Notes: generated by a model from the letters alone, not told the origin. 64,000 nucleotides of DNA from Shumkonia mesophila (GCF_026163695.1 NZ_JAOTID010000005.1:1-64000); one strand, 5' to 3'. Positions 8,422-17,496 are shown, counted from the stretch's first letter. A program made the numbers and translations.

Positions 8422-9432
8422 TCACTCGACCGGCACCGGCACCGTTTCCATCAGGTCGGCGAGCACGTCCGCGGCGGTGCGGCCGCCCAGGCGGCTGCGC
8501 GCGCCGGCGACCAGGCGATGAGCCAGCACCGGAACGGCCAGCGCCTTGACGTCATCGGGCAACACGAAGGCGCGGCCGCGCATGGCGGCCAGGGCCTGGA
8601 CGGCGCGATACAGGCTCTGGGTGGCCCGCGGGCTGGCCCCCAGGCGAATGTCGGGATGCCCGCGGGTGGCGCGCACGAGGGCGACCAGATAGGCGCGCAC
8701 CGCATCGCCGACCCGGATGTACCGGCAGAGGCCGATGGTCGTGGTCAGCTCCGCGGCCGACATTATCGAGGACAGACTGTCGGCCGGATTGGTCCGCTCG
8801 AAGCGCAGGAGAATGCGCTCCTCGTCCTCGGCCGAGGGATAGCCCGGCGTGACGGTCAAAAGAAAGCGGTCGCGCTGGGCTTCGGGCAGGGGAAAGGTTC
8901 CCTCCTGTTCGATCGGGTTCTGGGTGGCCAGCACCAGGAACGGGCGGGGCAGCGGCCGGGTTTCCCCGTCGGTGGTGACCTGGCGTTCCTCCATCGCCTC
9001 CAGCAGCGAGGCCTGGGTGCGCGGCGTCGCCCGGTTGATCTCGTCGGCGAGCACGATGTTGGCCATGATCGGCCCGGCCAGGAACTGGAAGGCTTCCGTC
9101 TGGCGGTTGTAGGTGTTGATCCCGGTGACGTCCGAGGGCAGCAGGTCGGGCGTGAACTGGATGCGCCGGAAGCTGCCGTCGAGCGAACGGGCGATCGCCT
9201 TGGCCAACAGGGTTTTGCCGACCCCGGGAACGTCCTCGATCAGCACGTGCCCCTCGGTGAAGAGGGCGACGGCCACCAGCTCGATGGTTTCGCGCTTGCC
9301 GACGATCACCTTCTCGACGTTCTCGATCAGGATGTCGGCCGCCTGCCGGATGGATTCGGCGCAAGCGTCGGCGGAGATCTCTCCGCTTCGATCTATGGCG
9401 GCCATTCCGATGGCGGCGGACGGTGGGCACAT
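8422..9432 (-). CDS. MoxR-family AAA+ ATPase
   Basis: A 336-residue AAA+ ATPase of the MoxR/RavA clade, which acts as a chaperone for assembly or metal insertion of partner proteins. Walker A is EDVPGVGKTLLAKA, Walker B is ADEINRATPRTQASLLEAM, and sensor 1 is ATQNPIEQEGTFPLPEAQ; the C-terminal lid holds GASPRATQSL. Start at 9432 is favoured by the AGGAAG upstream; a longer reading to 9567 adds unconserved sequence inside the neighbour. It sits between the DUF4129 gene and the FGE-like gene. MoxR next to DUF58 is a classic conserved pairing. Confidence 0.93.
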   Translation of the reverse strand: MCPPSAAIGMAAIDRSGEISADACAESIRQAADILIENVEKVIVGKRETIELVAVALFTEGHVLIEDVPGVGKTLLAKAIARSLDGSFRRIQFTPDLLPSDVTGINTYNRQTEAFQFLAGPIMANIVLADEINRATPRTQASLLEAMEERQVTTDGETRPLPRPFLVLATQNPIEQEGTFPLPEAQRDRFLLTVTPGYPSAEDEERILLRFERTNPADSLSSIMSAAELTTTIGLCRYIRVGDAVRAYLVALVRATRGHPDIRLGASPRATQSLYRAVQALAAMRGRAFVLPDDVKALAVPVLAHRLVAGARSRLGGRTAADVLADLMETVPVPVE

Positions 9433-9457
9433 GGGGTCTTCCTTTCTTTTGTTTTTG

Positions 9458-10888
9458 TCAGCTTTTGGCCCGAGAGGGCTTGGTCCGGCGGACGCGGCGC
9501 CAACCGTCGCGAACGGCGGCGAGCTGATCCGACGGGGGAATTGCGGCGCCGTATCGTACCTCAACATAGGCCTCGGTGATCAAGGCAAGATCGGCCCGCA
9601 GATGGGGGGCGGCGCTCCCCAGGGTTTCCAGGTATTCGTGGGGCGTCTGCGCCTCTGCCCGGGGCCATCCCTGGTTGGCCATCCGGGCCAGCACCTTGGC
9701 ATAGATATGGCGCACGGCCCACACCTCCGGAGCTTCGGCCGTTCCGGTCCGGCGCCAGCGGGCAAGCCAGCGGCCCAGGCGGCGGGCGATCTCTTTGAGC
9801 ATCGCCAGGATGTCCTTGAGATCGTCCCACAAATTGAACGGCGACGGCTCGCGGGCGATGCCGCGGGCCAAGCGGGGCCGGCGGCTCAGCCAACGCAGCA
9901 GATCGCTCAGGTTGCGCACGATCAGCAGCACGCCGAGGAGGCTGAGCGAAAGGGCCAGCATGATCTGGCCGATCAGGCGGGTCACCTCGCCGAACTTGTA
10001 GGGTTTGTCGACCACCAGCATTTCCGGCCGCACGGCGGCGGGTCGGGATTCCAGGCCAAGCGGCTGGTAAACCGGCATGAGCCGGCCGAGCCACAGGAGC
10101 AGCCGGTTGAGCATGTCGCCCAGCCAGAACACCGGCGTCAACAGCCAGTCGATCAGGCCTCGGTCGACCTCGCTTCCCCACAGGGTGCCAAGCAGGAGAA
10201 CGCCTCCGACGACCGCCGCCGCCAGGATGGGCCAGCCGACGTTGCCCGGCACGCGTTCGGCGAATTTGGAATCGAGCCAGCGGCAGAGCCACAATCCATA
10301 GAGCCCCAATCCCAGAAAGGCGAGGGTGCCGGCGATGACGGTGGCGGCGGGCAGTCCGGTCAGCGGATGCAGGAAGGCGACGGCAAGCAGGATCACCGCA
10401 CCCATCTGCAGGCCGGCCAGGAAGCCGTCGCCGTCAATCTGCCGGGGGGCGAGCAGCCAGCCGCGGGCCATGACGAAGGCCGAGGCGACGACCACCAGAA
10501 CCACCGGCGCCGATCCCGCGCCGACCAGATGCGCCACCGCGGCGGGCCAGGTCTGGCTGGTGCCCAGGCCGATCGCGCCGAAGGCGCTCGGCCAGACGAT
10601 GGCCGCCAGGGTGGCGAGCCCGGCGGCGGCGCCCGCGAGGATGCGCAGGGCGAGGCGCCGCAAGGGAGTCGTCGTTATTCGCTCGTCGATGCGGGCGTAG
10701 GCGTAGGCAGCCGGATAGAGCCAAAGGCACCAGGCCGCGGCCGGCCGTCCCACGGCGCCGACCACCGCATCGAGGAAGGACAACAGGGTGGCGATCCATG
10801 CCGCCTCCATGGCCATGAAGAAGGCGTGGCGAACATCCTGGCGGCGGGTGGATGCGACCAACATCGCCGGCTGTCCCTTCACACCCAC
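9458..10888 (-). CDS. Multi-pass membrane protein with C-terminal DUF4129-like region
   Basis: A 476-residue integral membrane protein. About six hydrophobic segments lie in the first 320 residues, followed by an Arg-rich cytoplasmic part ending in a DUF4129-like helical domain (AVRHIYAKVLARMANQGWPRAEAQTP is its start; TPHEYLETL resembles the conserved core). The start at 10888 overlaps the DUF58 gene by ten bases; an in-frame ATG at 10864 is an alternative. Such proteins accompany MoxR and DUF58 partners and usually a transglutaminase, which is missing here. Function is unknown; envelope assembly is an inference from context. Confidence 0.8.
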   Translation of the reverse strand: MGVKGQPAMLVASTRRQDVRHAFFMAMEAAWIATLLSFLDAVVGAVGRPAAAWCLWLYPAAYAYARIDERITTTPLRRLALRILAGAAAGLATLAAIVWPSAFGAIGLGTSQTWPAAVAHLVGAGSAPVVLVVVASAFVMARGWLLAPRQIDGDGFLAGLQMGAVILLAVAFLHPLTGLPAATVIAGTLAFLGLGLYGLWLCRWLDSKFAERVPGNVGWPILAAAVVGGVLLLGTLWGSEVDRGLIDWLLTPVFWLGDMLNRLLLWLGRLMPVYQPLGLESRPAAVRPEMLVVDKPYKFGEVTRLIGQIMLALSLSLLGVLLIVRNLSDLLRWLSRRPRLARGIAREPSPFNLWDDLKDILAMLKEIARRLGRWLARWRRTGTAEAPEVWAVRHIYAKVLARMANQGWPRAEAQTPHEYLETLGSAAPHLRADLALITEAYVEVRYGAAIPPSDQLAAVRDGWRRVRRTKPSRAKS

Positions 10889-12120
10889 GCCAGGTCGGCC
10901 GGGCGCCGCACGCGCCGGCAGGTCAGCGCGGTCTCGCCGGTCGGCCGGTCGCCGACCACAAAGACGGTGACCGAAAAGCCGCGCGCATGCAGATCGGCGA
11001 GGATGGCCTCGACGCCGGCGCTCAAGGCGCCGGTGATGACGGCGAGCGTGGTCCCCGATGCGATCGTCGGGCGGACGGCATCGATGAGTGTGGCGAATGG
11101 GATGGTCTGGGGCCGCACCTTGGCGAGGGTTTCAAGGATGTCGGCCAGGTGATCCAGGCCCGACGCCGGCTGCACCAGGGCCGATGGCCCGTTGCCGGCC
11201 AGCCGGGTGTTGGCGCACAGACCGGTGGGGCAGTGCAGCTCGACGGCATGCCAGGCCAGCGAGGCGGCGACGCTGACGGCCAGTTCGAATCCGGGCTCGT
11301 CGTGCGTGCCGTCGTCGCCGGTGAATGCCGCCCCGTCCAGCAGGATCAGCATCTGCGTGCTCGAGGTGGGCTCGAAGACCTTGGCTTGCAGTTCGCCGGT
11401 CCGGGCGCTGGCCTTCCAGTGGATGTGGCGGAACGGCACCTCGGGCGTGTAGTCGCGCAAGCCGCGGATGCGCACCGGGTCGTGGAACAAGGGGTTGCGG
11501 GCGCGCATGTCGCCCAACGGCGACATCGGCGGCAGCCCCAGGTCGGCCAGCGGATAGATCCGCGGGAAGACGGCCAGGTGCTCGACGCCCGGCGTCCGGC
11601 GCGAGCGCGCGAACAGGCCGAAAATGTCGGCCGAGGTGACGGTTGCCGGACCGATGGCATAATAGCCGCGCCGCCGGCAACGCAGGGAATAGCGCCACGA
11701 CGCCCGCTGGTACCACAACAGCGAGGTGTCGACCGAAAGATGCCCGTTCTCCCACGACAGCCCGGGCGCCAGATCCTCGGGGTCCGGGGCGAGGGCGGCC
11801 GGCAGCCGTTCCGACGCGTGGACCCACACCAGCGGCAGAAGCTTGCGGTTGTCGAGATGGACGGTGCAATCGACCGTTTCGTCGGGAAAGGCCCGGCGGG
11901 CCGTCAGGCGCCGGCCGTAGACAAGCCGGGCGAGCGCCACCCGGCTCCAGGCGCGGGCCAGGAGGCTCAGCGTCAGAACGGTTCCGGCAAGGAAGACGGC
12001 GACGTCGAAGCCATACCAGGCGGCCAGCCCGGCAAGGCCCAGCATCGTCAGCATGCCTCCCCTGCCGAAAAGGATGCCGCCCCATTCCCTGGGCGGCGGT
12101 TCGGTGGTCGTTGCGTCCAT
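10879..12120 (-). CDS. DUF58 domain-containing protein
   Basis: A 413-residue protein with two N-terminal hydrophobic segments (about 18-55), a beta-rich central region and the DUF58 signature in the C-terminal half (GLRDYTPEVPFRHIHWKA at about 229-246). This is followed by a vWA-like fold with a MIDAS-type start MLILLDGAAF. It is the first gene of a four-gene minus-strand cluster with overlapping or near-touching ends. In characterised clusters DUF58 proteins work with MoxR ATPases. A 236-bp intergenic region separates it from the divergent hybrid kinase. Confidence 0.88.
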   Translation of the reverse strand: MDATTTEPPPREWGGILFGRGGMLTMLGLAGLAAWYGFDVAVFLAGTVLTLSLLARAWSRVALARLVYGRRLTARRAFPDETVDCTVHLDNRKLLPLVWVHASERLPAALAPDPEDLAPGLSWENGHLSVDTSLLWYQRASWRYSLRCRRRGYYAIGPATVTSADIFGLFARSRRTPGVEHLAVFPRIYPLADLGLPPMSPLGDMRARNPLFHDPVRIRGLRDYTPEVPFRHIHWKASARTGELQAKVFEPTSSTQMLILLDGAAFTGDDGTHDEPGFELAVSVAASLAWHAVELHCPTGLCANTRLAGNGPSALVQPASGLDHLADILETLAKVRPQTIPFATLIDAVRPTIASGTTLAVITGALSAGVEAILADLHARGFSVTVFVVGDRPTGETALTCRRVRRPADLAWV

Positions 12121-12280
12121 GGCCTGTCCGGGATGCGGGGGCCGGTCGGGGCCCCCTTTGCCGGCGCCATAATTTCACGGGGCGGCCGGCGATGCCAGGG
12201 GCTTGCGGCACCATAAGCCGGCCGTCGATGCCCGACAGAAAACAGGAGTTGCCCGCCGCCGGCGATTTTCCGTTGGAAAG

Positions 12281-12309
12281 TTGAAAGTTTCGGGCGAGTG
12301 GACTAGCCT
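12281..12309 (+). promoter_or_regulatory. Candidate sigma-70 promoter of the hybrid kinase
   Basis: TTGAAA (12281-12286) and TAGCCT (12304-12309) are separated by 17 bases, with the start codon 48 bases downstream. This is by far the best match in the 236-bp gap between the divergent DUF58 and kinase genes. Confidence 0.45.
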
Positions 12310-12356
12310 GCAAAAAAAAGGGGAACGGACGTGCGTCAGGCGGGCGGGACGCCAAG

Positions 12357-14951
12357 TTGAAGAAGAACAAGCCGAGCATCGCCACCCTTCCGACCTCGCG
12401 GACCAGTCTGGCCGCCGTGGCTGCGGTCTTTCTCATCGGCGTGATCTGGGGATGGCGGGATTACTCCCTGCTGGATCGCCAGCTCGGCAACGACCTCATC
12501 CTGTACGAAACGCAGCGGCGGGCGGCCCTCGAGCGGACCGTCCGCGATACCGTGCGCAACATTCAGTTCCTGCGCACCGCCATGGAAGACGGCCTGCGCA
12601 CCAAGTTGCATGTGCGGATGACGCAGGCCCGCGCCGTCGCCCGCGGCATTTGTGCGGGCCTGCCGCCGGGCGACTGCCGCGCGAAGGCCGCGGACGTCCG
12701 CGAGGCTTTGCGCCAGATCCGCTTCAACGCCGGCCGCAGCTACTTTTTTGCCTTCGACCTGGACGGGATCGGCCAGCTATTCCCCCCGGCCCCGGACCTG
12801 GAGGGCGCCCCCATCCCCGGGATCGGCGGCCTGCTGAGGATCGCCCGCACCCAGGGCGAAGGGTTCCTTCGCCATGAGCGGCTGGCCCCGGACGGCGGCG
12901 ACGAGCGCTTGAGGCTGTCGTTCGTCGAAGTCTTCGATTCCCTGGATTGGGCGATCGGCGTCAGCGCCGACATCGGCGAGATCGAGGCGGGCGTCCAGGC
13001 CGAGGCGCTGGCGACCCTTGAGGCCACCGACCTGGGCGACGCCAGCTATCTCTTCGCTGGGACCTGGGACGGCCTTTCGCTGGTCGGTCCGGCCAAGGGC
13101 CGCAACATGTGGGAGGTCGAGGACCGGGACGGTTTCATGGTCGTTCAGGGACTGGTCAGGGCCGCCCGCATCGGGGGCGGCTTCGTCGAATACACCATGC
13201 CCCCCATCAACGGCGAGAAGGCCTATCCGAAGATCAGCTTCGTCGCCGGCATCCCCGAGTGGCGCTGGTACGTCGGGGCCGGCGACTCGATGGAAGCCAT
13301 AACCAAGGCGGCGGCCGGCCGACGGGAGGCGGGGCAGCGGCGCATGATCCTGGAGGTGGCAATCGTCGGTCTGATCGCACTGGCCCTGGCGGGGCTCATC
13401 CTGCTGCGCGGAGGGATGGCCGGCCGGCGGGCCCGGCAGGATTTCCGGCGATTCCTCGACTTCCTCGACCGCGCCGCGCGCGCCGACGTGGCCCTCGATC
13501 CGGACGGCATGGCGTTCGTCGAGTTCGCCGAGGCGGCGCAGGCCACCAATCGCCTGCTCGAGGACAAGAACGCGGCGATGCGCGAGCTGGAGCGCCAGCG
13601 GGCCGCCCTCGACAAGGCGAACGAGGAGTTGGAACTGCGCGTTCAGGCGCGCACGCGCGAGCTGGAGGGCGAGGTCATCGAGCGGAAGTACGCCGAGACG
13701 GAGCTTCTGCGGACCAACGATTCGCTGGAACAGCGCATCGCGGAGAGCACGCGGCACCTGCGCGAGCAGATCGCGGCGCGCGAACGCATCGAAAGCCAAT
13801 TCATCCAGGCCCAGAAGATGGAGGCCGTCGGCCAGTTGGCCGGCGGTTTCGCCCACGACTTCAACAACATCCTGACCGTCATCACCAGCACACTGGGGAT
13901 CTTGAACGCCCTGGTTCCGTCGGGTGACGAGCGCGTCGCCAAGGCGATCGCGCTCGCTGAGGGGGCGACCAAGCGGGCCGGCGACCTCACCCGGCGGATG
14001 CTCGTCTTCTCGCGGGAGATGGATACCCGGCCCGAGGCGGTCGATCCGGCCGAGTTGGTGCTGGCCCTCCAACCCCTGATCGAACGGGCATTGCGCGAAT
14101 CGATCGTCTTTAAGGTGGAATGCGCACCCGACGTCTGGCCGGTCGTCATCGATCCGGTCCTGCTCGAAAACGCGGTGGTGAACATTGCGCTGAACGCCCA
14201 GGACGCGATGACCGACGGCGGCCGCTTTTTCCTGTCCATCCGCAATCTGAGCCTCGGCGCCGAGGAAGCCGCGTCCCACCCCGATGCCCATGCCGGGGAT
14301 TACGTGGAGTTCGCGATGAAAGACACCGGCACGGGGATTCCTCCCGACATCCTCGGGCGGATCTTCGAGCCGTTCTTCTCGACCAAGCCGAAGGGCGCGG
14401 GGACCGGCCTTGGGCTGAGCATGGTGCTGGCCTTCGCCCGGCGCTCCGGCGGCTTCGTCAAGGTGATGAGCGAAGAAGGGCGGGGCACCACCTTCCGCAT
14501 CCTGCTGCCGCGCGGGGACCGGCCGGCCGCCGCCAAGGCGCTGGCGGTATCGGGCAAGCCGGGCCGGCCCTTGGCCGGCCTGCGGATCGTGGTGGCCGAG
14601 GACGACCCCCTGGTTCGCGACGTGACGGTGGCCGCGCTGATGACCCAGGGGGTGGACGTGACGGCGGTCTCCGACGGCCCGCGCGCGGTCGCCGCCCTCG
14701 AACTGCGCGGCCCTTACGACGTCGTGGTTTCCGACCTGATCATGCCGGGCGGCATGAGCGGGCTGGATCTGCGCGACCTGGTGGCGGTTCGCTGGCCGGC
14801 CTGCCGGGTGTTGCTGATGACGGGATACTCCTACAGCGAATTCGCCCGCCGCGGCGTCGACCCCACGACGCTCGCCCTGCTGCGCAAGCCGTTCTCCCGC
14901 GACGAACTGGTGGCGGCGATTGTCGCCCTGGAGCCGACCGCCGCAGCCTAG
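12357..14951 (+). CDS. Cache-domain hybrid sensor histidine kinase with receiver domain
   Basis: An 864-residue membrane hybrid kinase. TM1 is at about 17-33; a large periplasmic region (about 40-325) contains two Cache modules (one around YFFAFDLDGIGQLF, one around YLFAGTWDGLSL and WRWYVGAGD). TM2 lies at about 330-352, then a long coiled coil (390-490), HisKA (phospho-His in GGFAHDFNNIL, about 498), HATPase_c (NIALNAQDAM, DTGTGIP, GTGLGLSM) and a C-terminal receiver with phospho-acceptor Asp in VVVSDLIMPGG and a conserved KPF Lys. The TTG at 12357 is the only sensible start. Small-organic-acid sensing is typical of such Cache proteins; here it is inferred. A strong terminator follows. Confidence 0.93.
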   Translation: MKKNKPSIATLPTSRTSLAAVAAVFLIGVIWGWRDYSLLDRQLGNDLILYETQRRAALERTVRDTVRNIQFLRTAMEDGLRTKLHVRMTQARAVARGICAGLPPGDCRAKAADVREALRQIRFNAGRSYFFAFDLDGIGQLFPPAPDLEGAPIPGIGGLLRIARTQGEGFLRHERLAPDGGDERLRLSFVEVFDSLDWAIGVSADIGEIEAGVQAEALATLEATDLGDASYLFAGTWDGLSLVGPAKGRNMWEVEDRDGFMVVQGLVRAARIGGGFVEYTMPPINGEKAYPKISFVAGIPEWRWYVGAGDSMEAITKAAAGRREAGQRRMILEVAIVGLIALALAGLILLRGGMAGRRARQDFRRFLDFLDRAARADVALDPDGMAFVEFAEAAQATNRLLEDKNAAMRELERQRAALDKANEELELRVQARTRELEGEVIERKYAETELLRTNDSLEQRIAESTRHLREQIAARERIESQFIQAQKMEAVGQLAGGFAHDFNNILTVITSTLGILNALVPSGDERVAKAIALAEGATKRAGDLTRRMLVFSREMDTRPEAVDPAELVLALQPLIERALRESIVFKVECAPDVWPVVIDPVLLENAVVNIALNAQDAMTDGGRFFLSIRNLSLGAEEAASHPDAHAGDYVEFAMKDTGTGIPPDILGRIFEPFFSTKPKGAGTGLGLSMVLAFARRSGGFVKVMSEEGRGTTFRILLPRGDRPAAAKALAVSGKPGRPLAGLRIVVAEDDPLVRDVTVAALMTQGVDVTAVSDGPRAVAALELRGPYDVVVSDLIMPGGMSGLDLRDLVAVRWPACRVLLMTGYSYSEFARRGVDPTTLALLRKPFSRDELVAAIVALEPTAAA

Positions 14952-14967
14952 TCCCGCCGGTCCGTGC

Positions 14968-15002
14968 GGCCTCGCCCGGTTGCCCTGGGCGAGGCCTTTC
15001 CT
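14968..15002 (+). terminator. Rho-independent terminator after the hybrid kinase
   Basis: Perfect 10-bp stem GGCCTCGCCC (14968-14977) / GGGCGAGGCC (14987-14996) with a 9-base loop and trailing TTTCCTT. Confidence 0.85.
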
Positions 15003-15029
15003 TGTGCGCCGCAAGCGTTCCTGTATATT
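15002..15029 (+). promoter_or_regulatory. Candidate sigma-70 promoter of the small orphan ORF
   Basis: TTGTGC (15002-15007) and TATATT (15024-15029), 16-base spacer, lie directly after the upstream terminator and 50 bases before the start codon of the small ORF. Confidence 0.55.
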
Positions 15030-15079
15030 TCTCTCCACTGGTCCTTCGATTTTAGAAGGTAATTAGAAAAGGGACGCCC

Positions 15080-15352
15080 ATGAGCGAACAGAAGTTCTTC
15101 TGCGAGGAAGCGGCCTACCCGTCCGACCTGATGGCGGCCTGGTTGGCCAGCGGCGGTGCTCTCGATGACGCGCACGCGGCCCACAGCCGGCAGCGCGGAG
15201 CGGGCCGCGATGACGGGCTGGCAGCCGGGACTCCGACGACGGGCGGGCCGGAGTGTCCTGGCGTCTGGATCAACGACGGGCTGCAGGCGCACCGTTACAC
15301 CACCTACGGCGACTGCGTCGGCGACGAACTGCAGGGCCGGGGCGGCCTCTAA
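15080..15352 (+). CDS. Small hypothetical protein in its own transcription unit
   Basis: A 90-residue ORF with a good ribosome-binding run (AGAAAAGGGA) seven or so bases before the ATG. It has its own promoter-like pair and is flanked by terminators on both sides, so it is a free-standing unit. The N-terminus MSEQKFFCEEAAYPSDLMAA looks like real protein; the middle is Gly/Arg/Asp-rich and probably disordered; three Cys (8, 59, 79) are present. No membrane segment or signal peptide is visible. I do not recognise a family and propose no function. Confidence 0.6.
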   Translation: MSEQKFFCEEAAYPSDLMAAWLASGGALDDAHAAHSRQRGAGRDDGLAAGTPTTGGPECPGVWINDGLQAHRYTTYGDCVGDELQGRGGL

Positions 15353-15406
15353 TCGCTTGCGACGACCGTTGAATTCGGCCGCGAAACACGCGGTCCTTGA
15401 ATCGCC

Positions 15407-15440
15407 AAGCCCCGCCCGGTCCGCCGGGCGGGGCTTCGTT
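15407..15440 (+). terminator. Strong bidirectional-looking terminator
   Basis: Perfect 13-bp stem AAGCCCCGCCCGG (15407-15419) / CCGGGCGGGGCTT (15424-15436) with a four-base loop. It lies between the converging small ORF and the XRE-cupin gene and can serve both strands (T-rich on one side, AA on the other). Confidence 0.8.
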
Positions 15441-15460
15441 CGAGCGGGGCGCAACCGCCG

Positions 15461-16012
15461 TCAGAAGCTGGGCGGCGAGCAGGCGCTGATCAGCTCGCAC
15501 TCGACATCGCCGATGTTACGGAAACGGTGCGGCAGCGTGCTGTCGAAGTAGTAGGCGTCGCCGGTTTCCAGCACCCGCACCTGGTCGCCCACCGTCAGTT
15601 CGATGCGCCCCTTGATGACGACGCCGCCTTCTTCCGATTTGTGGCGCAGCGGGATCTTGCCGGTGTCGGCGCCGGGGGCGAAGCGTTCGTGCAGAATCTG
15701 CAACGCCTTGTCGGCCAGGTGGGCGGCAACCTGGCGATAGGAGATATCGTCGCGTCCGATCTCGATCAATTCGGCGGCCCGGAAGAATGCCTGGGGCCGC
15801 TCGGTCGCCAGTTCCATGGCGAAGAATTCGGCGACGCTGATCGGGATGCCGTCGAGGATGCGCTTCAAGTTGCCGATCGAGGGGTTGAGCCGCCCGGATT
15901 CGACCAGCGAGATGGTGGCGTTGCTGACCTGGGCGCGCTTGGCCAACTCGCGCTGCGAGAGTTGATGGCGCTCGCGAAGCTGGCGCAGGCGGCCGGCGAC
16001 GTCGATATCCAT
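15461..16012 (-). CDS. XRE-family regulator with C-terminal cupin (PuuR-like)
   Basis: A 183-residue regulator. The N-terminal helix-turn-helix (about 8-62) reads LRERHQLSQRELAKRAQVSN followed by ATISLVESGR; the cupin domain (about 105-180) has the EGGVVIKGRIELTVGD and LPHRFRNIG strands. The architecture and LNPSIGNLKRIL match PuuR, a repressor of putrescine/amine catabolism in enterobacteria. It is divergent from an omega-aminotransferase, the expected type of target. A perfect palindrome (16034-16049) lies 22 bases from its start, so autorepression is plausible. Ligand is inferred to be an amine or amino acid. Confidence 0.9.
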   Translation of the reverse strand: MDIDVAGRLRQLRERHQLSQRELAKRAQVSNATISLVESGRLNPSIGNLKRILDGIPISVAEFFAMELATERPQAFFRAAELIEIGRDDISYRQVAAHLADKALQILHERFAPGADTGKIPLRHKSEEGGVVIKGRIELTVGDQVRVLETGDAYYFDSTLPHRFRNIGDVECELISACSPPSF

Positions 16013-16033
16013 GGCGGTCCCGACTGTTTATCT

Positions 16034-16049
16034 GTTTAGGATACTAAAC
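16034..16049. promoter_or_regulatory. Palindromic operator candidate for the XRE-cupin regulator
   Basis: GTTTAG-GATA-CTAAAC is a perfect 6+4+6 palindrome in the regulator/aminotransferase divergent region. Extra half-sites occur at 16026 (GTTTAT) and 16081 (GTTTAG). Placement and symmetry fit a dimeric HTH repressor. Confidence 0.6.
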
Positions 16050-16164
16050 GGAACGGAAACGGAAGCCAAGGAATACAGGGGTTTAGCAATCCGCAAGATA
16101 ATGGCTTGTTCAATCTCCCGAACAGCTTAATGTGCCGTCGACTCGCCCTTCCAGGAGATTTCCG

Positions 16165-17496
16165 ATGTCCGCCGCCAAGACCGTCGCCATCCCCAACGAC
16201 ATGAGCGCCTTTTGGATGCCGTTCACCGCGAACCGGCAGTTCAAGGCGGCGCCGCGCCTGCTGGTGGCTGCCGAGGGCATGTACTATCGCAGCCACGACG
16301 GCCGCCAGGTGCTGGATGGCATGTCGGGCCTGTGGTGCGTCAACGCCGGCCACGGCAGGCCCCGCATCGTCAAGGCGGTGCAGGAGCAGGTGGCCGAGAT
16401 GGATTTCGCGCCGCCCTTCCAGATGGGTCATCCCAAGGCCTTCCGGTTCGCCTCCCGCCTGATCGAACTGATGCCCGACGGGATCGGCCACGTGTTCTTC
16501 TCCAATTCCGGCTCCGAGGCGGTGGAAACCGCGCTCAAGATCGCGCTGGCCTATCACCGCCAACGGGGCGAGGGAGCGCGCACCCGCCTGATCGGCCGCG
16601 AGCGCGGCTATCACGGCGTCAATTTCGGCGGCACCTCGGTCGGCGGCATGGGGCTCAACCGCGCCGCTTTCGGCAACCTGGTGGCCGGCGTCGATCATCT
16701 GCGCCACACCCACGACCTGGCCCGCAACGCGTTCTCCTGCGGCCTGCCCGAACACGGCGCCGAGCTGGCCGACGACCTCGAACGGCTGGTCCAACTGCAT
16801 GGCGCCTCGACCATCGCCGCCGTCATCGTCGAGCCGATGGCCGGCTCGACCGGCGTTCTGCTGCCGCCCAAGGGGTATCTCAAGCGCCTGCGCGACATCT
16901 GCACCCGCCACGGCATCCTCTTGATCTTCGACGAGGTGATCACCGGTTTCGGCCGCCTGGGCGCGCCCACCGCCTCGGAAGTGTTCGGCGTCACCCCCGA
17001 CATCCTGACCATGGCCAAGGGCCTCACCAACGGCACCGTGCCGATGGCCGCCACCTTCGTCAGCGACACCATCTACGACGCCTTCATGACCGGCCCCGAA
17101 AGTGCCGTCGATCTGTTCCACGGTTATACCTACTCGGCCCACCCGCTGGCGGTGGCGGCCGGGCTGGCGACGCTGGACACCTATGCCGAGGAGGGCCTGC
17201 TGACGCGGGCCGCCGAACTGGCGTCCTATTGGCAGGACGCCATCCACACCCTGAAGGGTTTGCCGCACGTCATCGACATCCGCAATTTCGGCCTGGTCGG
17301 CGCCATCGAACTGGAAAGCCGCGCCGACGGTCCCGGCAAGCGGGCCTATGCCGCCTTCGTCGCGGCCTACGAAAAGGGCCTGCTGGCCCGCATGGCCGGC
17401 GATGTGCTGGTCTTCGCGCCGCCGTTGATCATCTCGAAGGCCGAAATCGACCGCCTGTTCGCCATTGTCGGCGAGGTTCTCGGGACCCTGGATTAA
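16165..17496 (+). CDS. Omega-amino acid:pyruvate aminotransferase (class III)
   Basis: A 443-residue PLP-dependent transaminase. The start at 16165 follows an AGGAGA ribosome-binding site; an upstream in-frame ATG at 16132 is less likely. The N-terminus SAFWMPFTANRQFKAAPR is characteristic of beta-alanine:pyruvate aminotransferases. PLP phosphate contacts SGSEAVETALK, the Asp in LLIFDEVITGFGRLG and the catalytic Lys in LTMAKGLTNG are visible. It moves an amino group from beta-alanine or other omega-amino compounds to pyruvate. The divergent PuuR-like regulator probably controls it. A REP/MITE-like repeat begins 12 bases after the stop. Confidence 0.92.
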   Translation: MSAAKTVAIPNDMSAFWMPFTANRQFKAAPRLLVAAEGMYYRSHDGRQVLDGMSGLWCVNAGHGRPRIVKAVQEQVAEMDFAPPFQMGHPKAFRFASRLIELMPDGIGHVFFSNSGSEAVETALKIALAYHRQRGEGARTRLIGRERGYHGVNFGGTSVGGMGLNRAAFGNLVAGVDHLRHTHDLARNAFSCGLPEHGAELADDLERLVQLHGASTIAAVIVEPMAGSTGVLLPPKGYLKRLRDICTRHGILLIFDEVITGFGRLGAPTASEVFGVTPDILTMAKGLTNGTVPMAATFVSDTIYDAFMTGPESAVDLFHGYTYSAHPLAVAAGLATLDTYAEEGLLTRAAELASYWQDAIHTLKGLPHVIDIRNFGLVGAIELESRADGPGKRAYAAFVAAYEKGLLARMAGDVLVFAPPLIISKAEIDRLFAIVGEVLGTLD

